A stretch of DNA of 64,000 nt, taken from assembly GCA_963854835.1 (NCBI GenBank), contig OY978525.1:66087907-66151906 (forward strand), in the 5' to 3' direction. Positions 1 to 10,957 of this stretch are shown one piece after another; the first letter of the stretch is position 1, and each line of letters starts with the position of its first letter. The translations under genes and the position numbers were made by a program. The DNA comes from Megamerina dolium (lineage: Eukaryota > Arthropoda > Insecta > Diptera > Megamerinidae). The notes beneath the pieces were generated by a model. It was not told where the DNA came from. It was given only the letters and a program-made list of their open reading frames with translations, and ran no database searches.

Positions 1-346
1 CGGTTAGCAAGATGTTGTTGTTTTCAAATGCTTTTGGTACAATTGTATTAGTGCATTGATTTTCTCTCTCTTTATGTTGCGAGAGAACTGACAACGGTGT
101 ATTTCCTAGTACACGCGCTGTTTTTGTTGCTAATTCCTGCACTTCAGGTGTGACACATTGTGCACTCCAAGACATGTTGTTGCTCGGAGAAGGAGTCAAA
201 GAGTCTTCAGTTGTTGTTGTTGTTGTCTCACAGTGCTTCAACAATTTCAGAGTACTTTCACTGTTATTTTGAATTTCTGTTTTGTGAGATTCACGTTCGG
301 TCACAAAAGAGCGTCGCACCGATTGCGGAGAGCGTTTAACACTCAT
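1..346 (-). CDS. Jockey-like ORF1 (Gag), N-terminal part
   Basis: The frame is open from ATG at 346-344 down to the window edge, about 115 codons with no stop. It begins MSVKRSPQ, matching MSVQRSPL of the full Jockey element at 10957, and later has SWSAQCVTPE where the other copy has PWSVQCASPA. These shared landmarks identify it as the variable N-terminal part of a Jockey ORF1 nucleic-acid-binding protein. A Thr run (near residues 42-47) reflects a TTG/TGT repeat on the plus strand. The zinc knuckles would lie beyond the window, so whether the copy is intact cannot be judged. Confidence 0.6.
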   Translation of the reverse strand, partial: MSVKRSPQSVRRSFVTERESHKTEIQNNSESTLKLLKHCETTTTTTEDSLTPSPSNNMSWSAQCVTPEVQELATKTARVLGNTPLSVLSQHKERENQCTNTIVPKAFENNNILLT

Positions 347-594
347 TTATTTCTTTTTACTTGCACTTGTGTTGGTTTTTTTTTTTAATTTTAATATTTA
401 ATATAGTTTTATCTGTTATCCACAGTTTTGTTTGTTTACTTGATTCCTCCGTTGAATCAAACAAAGCAATAACTTTATTCCAACTATCACTTAAGCGTCC
501 TTTCGCAATTGTTTCCTATCACATACGCAATTCAACACAACTTCAAACTCACAAAAGCACGGAGCACAGAAAAACACGTCCGCACTCTTAGTGT
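1..594 (-). mobile_element. Jockey-clade LINE, 5' end (cut by window edge)
   Basis: Read on the minus strand, this stretch has the layout of the start of the Jockey element at 6665-11066: a 5' UTR containing GGACGTGTTT near 575-590, then an ORF1 start at 346. The shared GGACGTGTTT block sits near the 5' end in both, where Jockey-clade elements keep their internal promoter. The UTR here is about 245 nt against 109 nt in the other copy, so it is a related but different family. The rest of the element lies beyond the window. Confidence 0.65.
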
Positions 595-667
595 GTGTTT
601 AATAAATTTAATGTTTATTGACATTTATTTTACAAAACACGTGCTCGTTTGATGTTGAAATTTTAAC

Positions 668-1560
668 ATGGAGCAAAGAGCAGTTATTAAATTCCACGCA
701 AAAATTGGTAAAAGTGCATCAGAAACATTCGGAATGATGCAGCAAGCGTATGGCGATGCTTGTTTATCAAGATCAAATGTTTTTATATGTCATAAACGGT
801 TTGTGGATGGCGTCGCTGGAAGATGATATAAAAGAAAGAAGGCCAATTTCAGTGCGGACGCCGGAAGCGATCCAGAAAGTTCGTGATTTTATTACAGAAG
901 ACCGCAATGCTTCAGTGAGAATGATGGAAGAGGCCTTAAACATCAAGAGAGAAACTATCCGACTCATTCTTCACGAGGATTTGGGCAAAACAAAGGTCTG
1001 CGCGAGATTTGTTCCACACACATTGACCGAGGACCAAAAATTAATGAGAGTTAGTCATTCTAGAGACATGGTTGCAGCTGCAGAAAATGATCTAAACTTC
1101 CTGAAAACAATTATTACGCGTGATGAAACATGGTGTTTCCAATACGATCCAGAAACCAAGCGTCAAAGTGCGGAATGGACATCAAAAAACTCACCACAAG
1201 CCAAAAAAATACGAAAAGTTCCATAAAAAATCAAAATGCTCATCACATTCTTCGATATCAAAGGAGTTATCCACAAAGAATTTGTTCCAACTGGGCAAAC
1301 AGTTACTTCCGCATGTTACCTCGAAGTTTTGAAACGTTTGATGTTCAGATGTTCAGAATCCGTCATGTTCGACCAGAATACCGCGATCCAAAAACTTGGT
1401 CTCTGTTGCACGATAATGCAACAATGCAATGTCCGTCAATTTTTGGCTCGGAATCAGGTCTGTGTGTTGAATCACCCGCCGTATTCACCTAATTTGGCAC
1501 CGTGTGACTTCTTTTTTTTTTCCAAAACTGAAATTGAAGTTGAAGGGATGCTTTTTTTAT
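668..1560 (+). pseudogene. mariner-family transposase, broken
   Basis: DNA transposase of the Tc1/mariner superfamily that would cut and join a mariner element at TA sites. The protein is readable only across several frames. It starts at ATG 668 (MEQRAVIKFH) and shifts frame near 815 into SLEDDIKERRPISV, which runs through the first catalytic block DETWCFQYDPETKRQS. A stop follows at 1224-1226, then FDIKGVIHKEFVPTGQTV, a shift near 1345 into TWSLLHDNA (second Asp), and a shift back near 1430 to [14 protein letters not shown] (third Asp). This is the mariner D,D34D pattern. The C-terminal end runs into the (TA)n tract at 1566 and is missing. At least three frameshifts and one stop make it a dead copy. 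Confidence 0.88.
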
Positions 1561-1565
1561 GACAT

Positions 1566-1567
1566 TC

Positions 1568-1640
<73 letters not shown>

Positions 1641-1687
1641 CATATATATATATATACATATATATATATACATATATATACATATAT

Positions 1688-1718
<31 letters not shown>

Positions 1719-1719
1719 A

Positions 1720-1776
<57 letters not shown>

Positions 1777-1787
1777 TATACATATAT

Positions 1788-1842
<55 letters not shown>
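1566..1842. repeat. (TA)n microsatellite
   Basis: About 277 bp of almost pure TA dinucleotides with scattered C (CATATATA) interruptions. It joins a truncated mariner on the left to an LTR relic on the right. The Tyr/Ile-rich open frames through it are artefacts of the repeat. Confidence 0.97.
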
Positions 1843-1844
<2 letters not shown>

Positions 1845-1985
1845 GGTAGCATCGAAACGAATGTCAACAATAAGGAATAGGCGATAACTAGAACTTGCCA
1901 ACAAGAAAGAAATAGAAGAAACTCGACTACGATAAAGGAAGATTCTGTAGTGCTTTCACAAAGTATAAATGGGGCCACTTGTTGT
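1845..1985 (+). repeat. LTR fragment of the gag-IN LTR family, decayed
   Basis: It matches, with many changes, the part of the intact LTR at 55371-55500 that begins GCATCGAAACGAATGTCAAC and ends near the TATA box (here agtataaatggggcc). The LTR is then interrupted; its last bases with the CGTAACA end appear at 2729-2747. This marks the 5' side of the decayed element continuing to 3640. Confidence 0.75.
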
Positions 1986-2074
1986 CAAATGAAAGCAATC
2001 AAACAAGAAAGTCAGACCTAAAATATTTTTGTGCGTCTATTGCCCAGCTAAAACAATTCTAGACTATTTATAAA

Positions 2075-2705
2075 TCTTATAATTGCTGTGGACTTAATTT
2101 TACTTGGTTTGCCGTCAAAGTCGCGTTATCTAGGTAACCAAGTCTACGTCTTGCCACCGCTGGGCAATTGCAGAGAATATGTTCCAATGTTTCCTGCTCC
2201 TCATGACAGAGTCGACAGGTATCGTTTTCTACCATACCTATTTTTTCATATGATAGTTAAGTCAACTGTGACCAGTGAGCAACTTTGTGTACAGTTTTAT
2301 GTCATTTCTGCTGAGGTTAATAACAGCATCCACCTCAACATGTGTGGGATCAATAAGTCCCTTCGACTGCTGCATTCCCGTTTGGGCTCTCTAGTAGTCG
2401 ATTTGATCCCGTTTCGCACTCTCACATATCAAGTTGTTTATGAAACTGTTTGTAACTCCGCAGAAAGGCTCTGGTCCAATGAAAGGAGTGTTTGCGCCTT
2501 CCGTTGCAAGAGAGTCGGCCATTTAGTTTCCCTCGTGTCCCACATGTCCCGGCATCCACATTAGGGTGACAGGTTTCTTTGTTGCCAGGGCATTGAAAAG
2601 TTTAAAACATTCCCAGACCAGCCTTGATTGGAACGAGAATTTTGCAAGGGACTTTAGAGCCGCCTAGCTGTCCGATAAGATGCAGCATAAGATGCAGATG
2701 CAACG
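2075..2705 (-). pseudogene. LINE RNase H domain and C-terminal zinc finger, fragment
   Basis: On the minus strand a LINE-type ribonuclease H domain reads as ILSDS*AALKSLAKFS, then PVTLMWMPGHVGHEGN, a stop, and MADSLATEGANTPFIGPEPF. After a frame change comes LLTGHS followed by the cysteine-rich tail CRLCHEEQETLEHILCNC. RNase H plus a CRLC-type tail ends the pol of LOA/R1/I-related non-LTR elements. Two in-frame stops and at least one frameshift show it is dead. It sits inside the LTR relic, between 1985 and 2727. Confidence 0.8.
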
Positions 2706-2726
2706 GTGTCCAGGATCTTTGTATGT

Positions 2727-3640
2727 TCACAAAATAAAAACGTAACAATTGATGTCAGAAATGGGATTCTGTTAAGATGGTGAAAATTGACTAAAGTGGA
2801 CTAGCTTAAAAAGCTATTGGTAGAGATTAATCTATCATCATCAGGTGCAAAAGTGGAACTGCTGGTGACGCTGAGACAAGCTATGGAGGCTAAGGGTATT
2901 ATTGTAGAAGAACACGAGTTCTTTGAGGAAGTCGATATACTTGTAGTTTTGCACGCTGAGGAAGAGAGCAAAATAGATTCGAGTGGTCAATTTGTGAAAT
3001 TTATGAACACCATGATGCAACAGCAGCAACAACAGCGACAAGAAAATGCATCTCGCATTGACCCCAAGCTTCAAGAAAATTCGACTCGCCAAGAGGGTGT
3101 TATTAGTAAATTTCGTATGGAACTCCAAGAAGGTCCGCCTCGCCAAGAGGGTGTCATTAGTGAATTACGTATGGAAATTCAAGAACATTCGGCCCGCCAA
3201 GAACACGTCATCAAGAATCTGCAAAAAAGAATTGATCTCAGATTTCACGAAATTTCCGGAGATATTAATGACAAAGTCACAGAGCTGAAAGAACATATGG
3301 ATGATATGGATGATAACCTGAAGGAACATTTATGGATGATATGGATGATAACCTGAAGGAACATTTAGACAGACATGATGATTTGGAATATAAGTTCAAG
3401 AAATTACAGCACGAACTCAATCAACTAAAAATAAATTGACCAGCCACATCAGTGATTAGAGATTCGAGCACAATCAAACCAAAGCCACCAATATTTGATG
3501 GAACCACGCCATTCGACATCTTCAAGCTTCAATTCGAGACAACAGCTTTCTTCGAAGCCTTAATAGTCGCATGAAAAGGTAATGCCTCAGAATTCTTGCA
3601 GATGGTTCCAGAGAAAGGTCGTGGTAGCTATGTACCTGTA
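2727..3640 (+). pseudogene. gag-IN LTR element: LTR end, primer site and gag, decayed
   Basis: The sequence starts with the LTR end (AAAACGTAACA, ending 2747), a decayed primer site (TGATGTCAGAAATGGGAT) and ATG 2777. It then follows the N-terminal half of the intact polyprotein at 55782-58490: SAP-like segment (VEINLSSSGAKVELLVTLRQAMEAKG region), acidic stretch, Gln run and coiled coil. Stops occur early, a short duplication of the HMDDMDDNLKEH region lies near 3296-3360, and similarity ends near 3640 in the Gag core (VPEKGRGSY). No integrase follows. Confidence 0.85.
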
Positions 3641-3735
3641 TCTATCTATATCCCATTTCTCCAATATAATTATAGTTATTAGGTTATATATATATTACAT
3701 ATATAATAGGATTAATTGACTACATGGGTGGGTGG

Positions 3736-4092
3736 GTGCCGTGGCTCAGTGGTTAGTGTGTTGGCCTTCTGATCTGTAGGTCGTGGTTCAATCCCCGGCT
3801 CATGCATAACAAATTTAATATCGAAAAGATTTTTCTTTCGAACGGTACCCACCTGTCGGCAAGCAATTGGCAATTCTTTCGACAGTAGCAACTTGCCATG
3901 AAAAAGCTTCTAAAAGAACTCTGTGACAAAGCTCAAAAAAGTGATGTCGCAAGGGTTCTGCCGTTCGGAACCGGCTAAAATAAGTAGGTCCCTTCTAATA
4001 CTGTCCATTTAATTTAACACGCACAACAGTAATTGAAGAGAAGCTCGACCAATGAGCCCTTCGGGGCTTTAAGTGTCACATATTTATTTTTT
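3736..4092 (+). mobile_element. tRNA-derived SINE, copy 1
   Basis: The element begins GTGCCGTGGCTCAGTGGTTA, a good A box, and has GGTTCAATCCC as a B box about 45 nt later. These are the internal RNA polymerase III promoter parts of a tRNA-like head. The roughly 280 nt body ends in CTTCGGGGCTTTAAGTGTCA and a short ATTTATTT tail. Copies 2 (19344-19706) and 3 (36580-36937) lie in the opposite orientation. The short frames in it are not genes. Confidence 0.85.
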
Positions 4093-4191
4093 ATAATTGA
4101 CTATATCTGTATATATACAGGGTTAGGCGATTGAAGTGTTACCTATTCAAGCGACCATATTTCTTTTGTGTGCAATTATTTTTATTGATTC

Positions 4192-5017
4192 TGTTGTGTA
4201 CTATTTTTCCACAACACTCACTAAATACCTACCGGCTAGACTCAAGGATGTAACGCACAAGATTCGCACCTAAACCTAAGCTCCTAAATATCCTTCGAGA
4301 CTATGACACTAGTTAGCTCAAATAAATCAGGGTTAATTATACGATACTTGCGATTTTAGGTCTTCACTTTATTCCTGGTATTACTTTACACTTTTATACT
4401 AAACACTATTATACTAATACTGTAGGACCTCGTAAGGATCGCAGTATTTTATAATTGCTTACACGCTAACATTTCACAACTGAAAAGCCACTGCCTTCAG
4501 TAAGCTGGCAGCTACCATATACCATTTTTCTAATACGAGCCACACATCAACCTACCCACATACCAACATATAACATACAATAATATATTCACACCATATG
4601 TGTGCATGTATGTATGTATGTATGTAAGTACACGATCGATGCACTCCACATGTGCGTATGTATGTACCCATTATGTGAAAAAGCAACTTTTTGATATTCA
4701 CACACATGGGTAGTACACGCGATTTTAGTTATCATAGAATGTCTAAACATGTATGCTTACACAGGTATGCTTACGTAAGTGCAGAACCACGAATTGTGTG
4801 GGAAAGTGATTTGTCAGATTTTTCACACCCAACTGCAACTCAGTTGGCTTAATGTTCTGGCATTCCACAATTATAAGTAATATTAGTATGGATTGTGTAT
4901 ATCACAACTACGAGCAATTTGGTATATGTATGGATAAATATGTAGTTTACAATTTCGGGAAATATGTCGCGAGGCAAAATATGCATATGTGCATATTTCA
5001 TATTTTGGCTCACAACA
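4192..5017 (-). repeat. BEL/Pao-type LTR, full length
   Basis: An 826 bp segment with matching ends (TGTTGTG on the left, CACAACA on the right), as expected of an LTR. A long copy is at 14741-15480 and a partial one at 43493-43723. It directly abuts BEL/Pao RT sequence at 5018, in the orientation of a 3' LTR, so it is probably the end of the decayed BEL element that extends to 6653. No 5-bp target duplication was seen. A GTAT microsatellite (4608-4630) lies inside. Confidence 0.7.
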
Positions 5018-5760
5018 ATCGCATTCCATTTTAGCCCTAGCATCTTCGCAGTACTCTGTTCAGAGATATTCAGAAACTCAGAATCCATGAGATGATTTGC
5101 AGTGAGGTCAATAAGAACACCTTGATGGTTCAATGTCCATTTCCTTAGCGAGAATCCTGCTGTGTTCAGCACAGAGGCCAGCTGATTTCGTGCCTTGGCA
5201 AGTACGTCATTTACGTACATTGAGTTTTTAAAATATCGGAAGCGATCGGGTTAACTAGTTCATTCACTTGTGCGAGTTGCAAAAGAGTTCTTATGACTAA
5301 TTATGGCGCATAATTCACGCCGAATGTGACAGTTTGGAGTTCAAAGTTCTGCAGTTCTTCCTTTTGGTATTTCCGGAAGCAAATTCATTGGTACGAGGTG
5401 TGCTTTGGATGCACGAGAATTTACCTAGACATTTTCTCAATATCAGCATTAAAAACGAATCTATAAAACCTCCATCTGAGAATCAAAACCATTAAATCTG
5501 GTTGGAGTATAGGTCTGGTACATAACAAATCATTGAATTTTTTACCGCTGGAGGTACGGCTAGATGCATTAAAGACCACACGAAGTTTCGTGGTCGTACT
5601 GTCGGGCTTCACTACCGCATGATGAGGGAGGTAATACGATAAACCAGGAGCTAAATTAGCGTTATGAGCAATCCTCTTCATATGCCTTAAATCGAGATAT
5701 TTCGGAAGAACTTGATCGTATTCGATCTTAAAGTGTGAGCTCCTAAGTAACCGCAATTCG
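5018..5760 (-). pseudogene. BEL/Pao reverse transcriptase, fragments
   Basis: Two minus-strand blocks of BEL/Pao RT. The block at 5421-5756 reads YYLPHHAVVKPDSTTTKLRV, FNASSRTSSGKKFND and FNADIEKMSR, the conserved N-terminal RT motifs. The block at 5018-5220 begins MYVNDVLA, which corresponds to the catalytic YVDDVLA with the first Asp changed to Asn, and continues to MLGLKWNA. The region between and the rest of pol are missing or scrambled, and the frame then runs into the LTR. Dead copy. Confidence 0.85.
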
Positions 5761-6059
5761 TTACGAAAGAACTGAGCTCGTGCCGAATTTCGAGAATCTC
5801 TTAATATAATTTCCTCGCGAAATTATATTTGTAATTATATATTTTGAAAGGCAACCATACAGCCAAGCGACCATCTTTATTACGAAAATTTGATTTTTAC
5901 ACAACATAAGTCTTCGTCTGAGTGATTGGTTTTAGGTAGTATATCGATCTCCCAAAATCGGGAGATTTGTCGATCGAGACTAATTTCGCTGTAAAATGAT
6001 AAAATGGGTCCATGTGTTAGGGGTTTCGCATAACGACCAGTGATAATCTAGTCAAAAAC

Positions 6060-6653
6060 TGTGTTTGAGAAATCAGAGTACTGAGAATGCCCTTACGAAT
6101 ACCTTCTTGTAGATGGATCGGTAGATGTCTCCACCTAATACCAGATCTACTGGGGGGCTCTTATGTAGATTCTCATCTGTCAACCATAGGCTTGCAAGCT
6201 CCTTACGTAAGTTAGCAGATATGGAATAACAAGGCAATTTTCCTGTCAATTTGCTTAATACAAAAGCATCCACTTGAATTGCTACATTCGGATCAACCGG
6301 AGATCCGATCACTAATGAGCACACCTTCGATGAGTGCGCTGTAATGACTTCGTTTAGGACGGTTACTGTCGTTCGTACGTCGCAAATAGGAAGGTGCAAC
6401 CTATTTCGCAGCCACTCGCAGATTTCGAACCTTCATAGGTCCAGCTTGTAGAATCCAAAGCCGCATCTTGATTTTCCTTTGCAGCGGGGTATAATTGGGA
6501 TGTATAAACCACTTGGCATATTTGGTATGCCTCCTTTATCTCTTCGATCCATCTGCTTCTTTTTCTTCAAAGATAATTGACTCCCATGTTTTTCTGCAAC
6601 TGTTCCATAAGGCCTCGAATTCTTGTTTTTGAATTTACAGCTTGAATTAAGAG
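6060..6653 (-). pseudogene. BEL/Pao gag-protease remains
   Basis: At 6399-6073 the minus strand reads MHLPICDVRTTVTVLN to DLVLGGDIYRSI, the C-terminal half of the BEL/Pao aspartic protease domain (DUF1758-like, ending in the LGxDxY motif). To its right, 6400-6653 carries weak Gag-like sequence (FEALWNSCRKTWESIIFEEK). Nothing was recognised at 5760-6060. The Jockey element at 6665-11066 inserted at the right edge. Confidence 0.65.
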
Positions 6654-6833
6654 TTTGAAAATATTTTTTTTTTTTTTTTGTTAGCTTATTTTATTTTTTT
6701 TTTTTTTTTTTTATTGAATCTTTCTTAAATACAAGAAACTAACAATAAGTATTCAAATCTTACAAACTAAATAAAACTATGTGATATCCCCTACGTTCCA
6801 TCACAATTTGGTGAGTCGCGAGATGTAGCAATT

Positions 6834-9482
6834 TTACAGCATATTCAGTGTGTCTTTTCTTTTTAATCGACGATGCCCCTTGCTCAGCAACAATTGCCTA
6901 ACAAGGGGATTAGGATGATTGTGTAATTTTTGAATGTAGCTTCTGCAGGACATTGCAACTTCCTCAGAAATTGTGGATACATTTAAATCTCGATGGATGT
7001 TAACGTTCCTCATATACCAAGGCGCGTTTACAATAATTCGCAGACACTTGGATTGTATTCGCTGCAATTTTTCGATATTAGAGGGAGATGCGGTGCCCCA
7101 AAACTGAATACCATAAGTCCAGATTGGTTTCAGGATTGCTTTATATAATAGCACTTTGTATTCAAGATTCAACTTTGATCTTTTGTGTAACAGCCACCAT
7201 AACTGATTCATTTTAAGCTTGATCTGAGTTTTCTTTGCCTCTATGTGATTTTTCCATGTCAGCCTTCTGTCGAGGTGAATACCCAAGTACTTTGTTGAGG
7301 AACATTGTGGAACTGATTGGCCATTAATTTTAAGTGGGGGACATGTATCTAGCCTTAGCGTGAAGGTTACATGTACGCTCTTTGATTCATTGACTTTTAT
7401 ACGCCATTTTGCTAGCCAGATTTCGAGAGAATCGACGTGAGTCGGCAGGAGTTTAGTAGCTTCTATGGGGTTAGAGCGAGAGCACAATATTGCCGTATCA
7501 TCAGCAAAGGTCGATATGAATGTATAGTTATTGTTGGGCATATCTGAAGTGTATAAGAGATACAGTAAGGGACCCAAAACGCTTCCTTGAGGAACGCCAG
7601 CGTGAATATCCAATGGATTTGTTGTGTAATCCTTGTGATGTACGAGAAATTGTCTTTTCGTGAGGTAGCTACTAAGCAATGAGGAGACATTTGCAGGCAG
7701 TAATAGTTTAAGTTTGTAAATAAGGCCATCGTGCCATACTTTATCGAAAGCTTGAGTGATATCAAGAAAGACAGCTGAGCAATACTTTTTTTCTTCAAAA
7801 GTGTTCCTTATCAGAGTTACAATGCGGTGGACTTGTTCTATTGTGCCGTGCTGTTTTCTAAATCCAAACTGATGTTGAGGAATCAGTTGGTTGAGATTAA
7901 TAAATGGAGTTATATTCATGACAAGTAGCTTTTCGAATACTTTAGAAAGTAGAGGCAGGAGGCTGATAGGTCTGTACGATGCAACTTTTGTAGGGTCTTT
8001 TCCTGGTTTTGCTATCATAATAATTTTTGAAGTTTTCCAGCATTTGGGATAGTGTTTAATACGAAGGATAGCATTGAAAATGTGCATCAGATGAATTACT
8101 GAAGCCGGAGGTAGCTCTTTTATCATTTTACCGGTAATTTTATCTGGTCCAGGTGATTTTTTTGGGTTTAAATCTTTATAAATTGCTTTGAATATGTCCT
8201 TTTTTTTAATTTTGAGCGTTATTGAGCAAGGCTGAGAAGTTAATATTGGTAATGAGGACTGTGAAGAGGGTGGATTGGGTGTAAACACACTTTTTAGGTG
8301 GTTTGCAAAAGCCAAACCCTTCTCACAGTTGCTTCTAGCCCAATTTCCGTCACTCAAACGGATGGGGGAATCAGTGAGAATTGGCCGATTTGATTTTTTT
8401 GCTGATTTCCACAAAGAGTAGTCTGACGCTTCACCAGGTGTTAATTTCGCTATGTGCTCTTCTAACTCTTTGTTGTTTTTATTTTTTAAGGCTTGCTTTA
8501 ACTTTCGAGTGCAGTGCTGTAGCTGTGTTTTCAGATTCGGTGATCTGAATTCTTGCCATTGTCTTCGGAGTCTTCTTTTCTGTCTTACTAGCAATTCAAT
8601 ATCGGCTGGTGTGTATGGGCTATAGTTTGATTGCTTGCATACCTTTGTGCAGGTGGCTGAGCTGAGAGCTAATGAGAGCAGCTGGTTGAATTTTTCGAGT
8701 GCTGAGTCTACATCGTGTCCATTTCTTAATACAGTACTCAGAGGAAGATGGGAATTTATATATTTCTTGAATTTTAACCAGTCTATTTTCTTTCTAACGC
8801 AATTGCTTTGGGGGCTTGGTGATTTTATAGATATTACCGTGGGTGAGTGGTCAGATGATAGATCATAATTACACTCTGTGGAGATATTTTCCATCTGCAA
8901 ACCTTTGGCGATTCCAAAGTCTATGAGATCGGGTATTTTCCTCTTGTCCGTCGGCCAATATGTCGGTTGACCATTTGAAATAACATCGTAGCCGTGGTTA
9001 GTGATGTTTGAACATAGTCTTTTGCCTTTTGGAGTTATTAAGCGGGAGCCCCAGTGAGTGTGTTTGGCGTTGAAATCGCCAGCAACCAAGAATTTGCTAC
9101 CAAGAGTTGAGAAAAATTCTTTATATTGCTGTTCGGTAATACTGTATCTTGGGGGACAGTATATCGCAGATATTACTAGCTTAGAGATGTATTCTTCCAG
9201 ACATATAGATGTTGCTTGCAAGTAGACGCTACTAAAATCTTCAAGAACATGATGTTTTATTCTGCTTTTTATCAATATGGCAGTTCCTCCGCGTGCCTTA
9301 CCATGCGGATGATTTGTGGTGTACAGTTTGTAATATGGTATTTGGTAGCAATTTTTGTCAGTGAAATGGGTCTCAGATATCATCATTATGTCGATTTGGC
9401 TGGATTCAAGGAATTGAATTAGCTCCAAACGGTGCTGGCTTAAGCCGTTGGCGTTCCAGTGGCATATCTTGAGACAACTCAT
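6834..9482 (-). CDS. Jockey ORF2: endonuclease and reverse transcriptase
   Basis: An intact 882-residue protein that would nick target DNA and copy the element RNA at the nick. The N-terminal quarter is an AP-like endonuclease with WNANGL, SETHF, GDFNAKHTHWGS and SDHSP motifs. The RT domain follows with KSPGPDKI, SYRPISLLP, FLDITQAFDKVWHDGL, GVPQGSVLGPLLY, the catalytic FADDTAIL and KYLGIHLDRRLTW. No RNase H follows, normal for the Jockey clade. The start overlaps the ORF1 stop in ATGA (9482-9479), a layout suited to coupled translation. It is open throughout and may be functional if ORF1 protein is supplied. Confidence 0.95.
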   Translation of the reverse strand: MSCLKICHWNANGLSQHRLELIQFLESSQIDIMMISETHFTDKNCYQIPYYKLYTTNHPHGKARGGTAILIKSRIKHHVLEDFSSVYLQATSICLEEYISKLVISAIYCPPRYSITEQQYKEFFSTLGSKFLVAGDFNAKHTHWGSRLITPKGKRLCSNITNHGYDVISNGQPTYWPTDKRKIPDLIDFGIAKGLQMENISTECNYDLSSDHSPTVISIKSPSPQSNCVRKKIDWLKFKKYINSHLPLSTVLRNGHDVDSALEKFNQLLSLALSSATCTKVCKQSNYSPYTPADIELLVRQKRRLRRQWQEFRSPNLKTQLQHCTRKLKQALKNKNNKELEEHIAKLTPGEASDYSLWKSAKKSNRPILTDSPIRLSDGNWARSNCEKGLAFANHLKSVFTPNPPSSQSSLPILTSQPCSITLKIKKKDIFKAIYKDLNPKKSPGPDKITGKMIKELPPASVIHLMHIFNAILRIKHYPKCWKTSKIIMIAKPGKDPTKVASYRPISLLPLLSKVFEKLLVMNITPFINLNQLIPQHQFGFRKQHGTIEQVHRIVTLIRNTFEEKKYCSAVFLDITQAFDKVWHDGLIYKLKLLLPANVSSLLSSYLTKRQFLVHHKDYTTNPLDIHAGVPQGSVLGPLLYLLYTSDMPNNNYTFISTFADDTAILCSRSNPIEATKLLPTHVDSLEIWLAKWRIKVNESKSVHVTFTLRLDTCPPLKINGQSVPQCSSTKYLGIHLDRRLTWKNHIEAKKTQIKLKMNQLWWLLHKRSKLNLEYKVLLYKAILKPIWTYGIQFWGTASPSNIEKLQRIQSKCLRIIVNAPWYMRNVNIHRDLNVSTISEEVAMSCRSYIQKLHNHPNPLVRQLLLSKGHRRLKRKDTLNML

Positions 9483-10957
9483 GGTCTGGATAGCAATGTT
9501 TGGAGTAACATCGATTGATTGCTTTGTTGGTGTGGGTTTTGTTTTAACACGCTAGCGTATGAATTGGTTTGATTCTTGTTTGGGATTGCAGAGAAGAATT
9601 GTGTTGCATCAATATTTTGTCTCTTACTTGAGTTGGCTATCTGAATTTGCTCAACTGGTTTTAGAGGTTGATTGCTAGCGGAGAAATTTAGCTTTAGGGT
9701 TGTATATACTGGGCAACCTCTATAATTTGCGGTGTGATTACCTCCACAATTGCTGCATTTTTTCATGCTAGCATCGCCTTTAGATTTTGGGCATATGTTT
9801 GATTTATGGAGATCTCCACAAATCACACAAACAGCTGGCAGGGTACATTATGTCTTAGTATGTCCATATTCTTGGCAGTTGCTGCACTGAGGAGGTCCAG
9901 TTCTCTTATGGGGTTCTTCGATTGTGATTTTGCGATGCAATAAATATCGAATTTTATATATGGGGTGTACTTCACCTTTTTTTAGGGGTTTTGTTTCAGG
10001 CTGAAGCTCAATACGATATAACGGTTGAGGTATATTGCTCTTGTTGAGAATGTTGAATACTGTTTTGGCTTGAAACCCTTCTTCCTGGAGGGCAAGTTTG
10101 ATTTCGTTAATATCAACGTTGGGTTCGACGCCTTTGAGTACAACGATTAAGCCCTTACTACTTTTTAGCTGATATGTGTAGTAATTCTTTTTTACAGCAT
10201 CAAATTCCGCTATTACTTTGCGATAATGAGTTTCGCTGTAGATTTGCACTTTTGTTTCCTCAATTTGGCCTTTGCGAATAGGAACAACATGGAAATTCTT
10301 TGGTCCTATAAGACTTGTAATTCTAGAAATCAACTTATCTGAGTTGCGTTCTCTCAAGAAAATGGGTGGGGGTTTGAAATTTTTCTTGGAGATAATATTT
10401 TCGTCACTTTCATCACCTGAAAGCAGAGCGTATCTATTTTCCGAACTAATAGGGACAGTGTTCTGTTTTTGAATTTTTGTTGAATTCATTTGTTTTGAAT
10501 TTTGCGGACTTCTCTTTCGCTTTACTACAGTAATGTAGCGATCAATACCAGTTTGAACAGCAACTGGTTCTTTATTAGTCATCGCACTAGTTGCTTTAAC
10601 TACTGGGTCATGCACTTCAGTAGAAGTGCCGTTATTTGATTGCTTTGATGTTGTAGCTGTTGGTGTTACAGCAGGAGAAGCACATTGTACACTCCACGGT
10701 ATAGAGGGAGATAGTATATCACGATAGAACAAATTATTTTTTTTGTCTGTATTTATTGTTGTTGCAAAATTTGATGAATTTTTAATATGTGCAGGCAAAA
10801 GATTTGCACTGTTACTTTCACTTGTGCAGCGTGTATCAACTGTTTTATTTGATAATGGACTTATCGGGGGGGTTTGCGCGGGTGATTGCAAATTATTGTT
10901 TACACACACATTAACAGGCGATTGCCGTTGCCGGAGAGGAGAGCGCTGAACACTCAT
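9479..10957 (-). pseudogene. Jockey ORF1 (Gag-like RNA-binding protein), one nonsense codon
   Basis: One frame of 492 sense-length codons broken by a single TAA at 9848-9850. The upstream part (10957-9851, 369 residues) has a Ser/Pro/Gln-rich N terminus, a middle region like the Gag RNA-recognition fold of Jockey elements, and CSNCQEYGHTKT where the first zinc knuckle begins. The stop falls inside that knuckle, one codon before its last Cys. Downstream, the same frame carries CVICGDLHKSNIC and CSNCGGNHTANYRGC, so knuckles 2 and 3 survive. It overlaps the ORF2 start by ATGA. The stop could be a real mutation or a base-call error. Confidence 0.9.

Noticed and set aside
1504..1978. Long Tyr/Ile repeat proteins on both strands
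   Set aside because: They are translations of the (TA)n microsatellite and have no non-repeat sequence.
3740..3815. Functional tRNA gene
   Set aside because: A and B boxes are good, but the acceptor and anticodon stems do not pair and the sequence continues as a SINE body.
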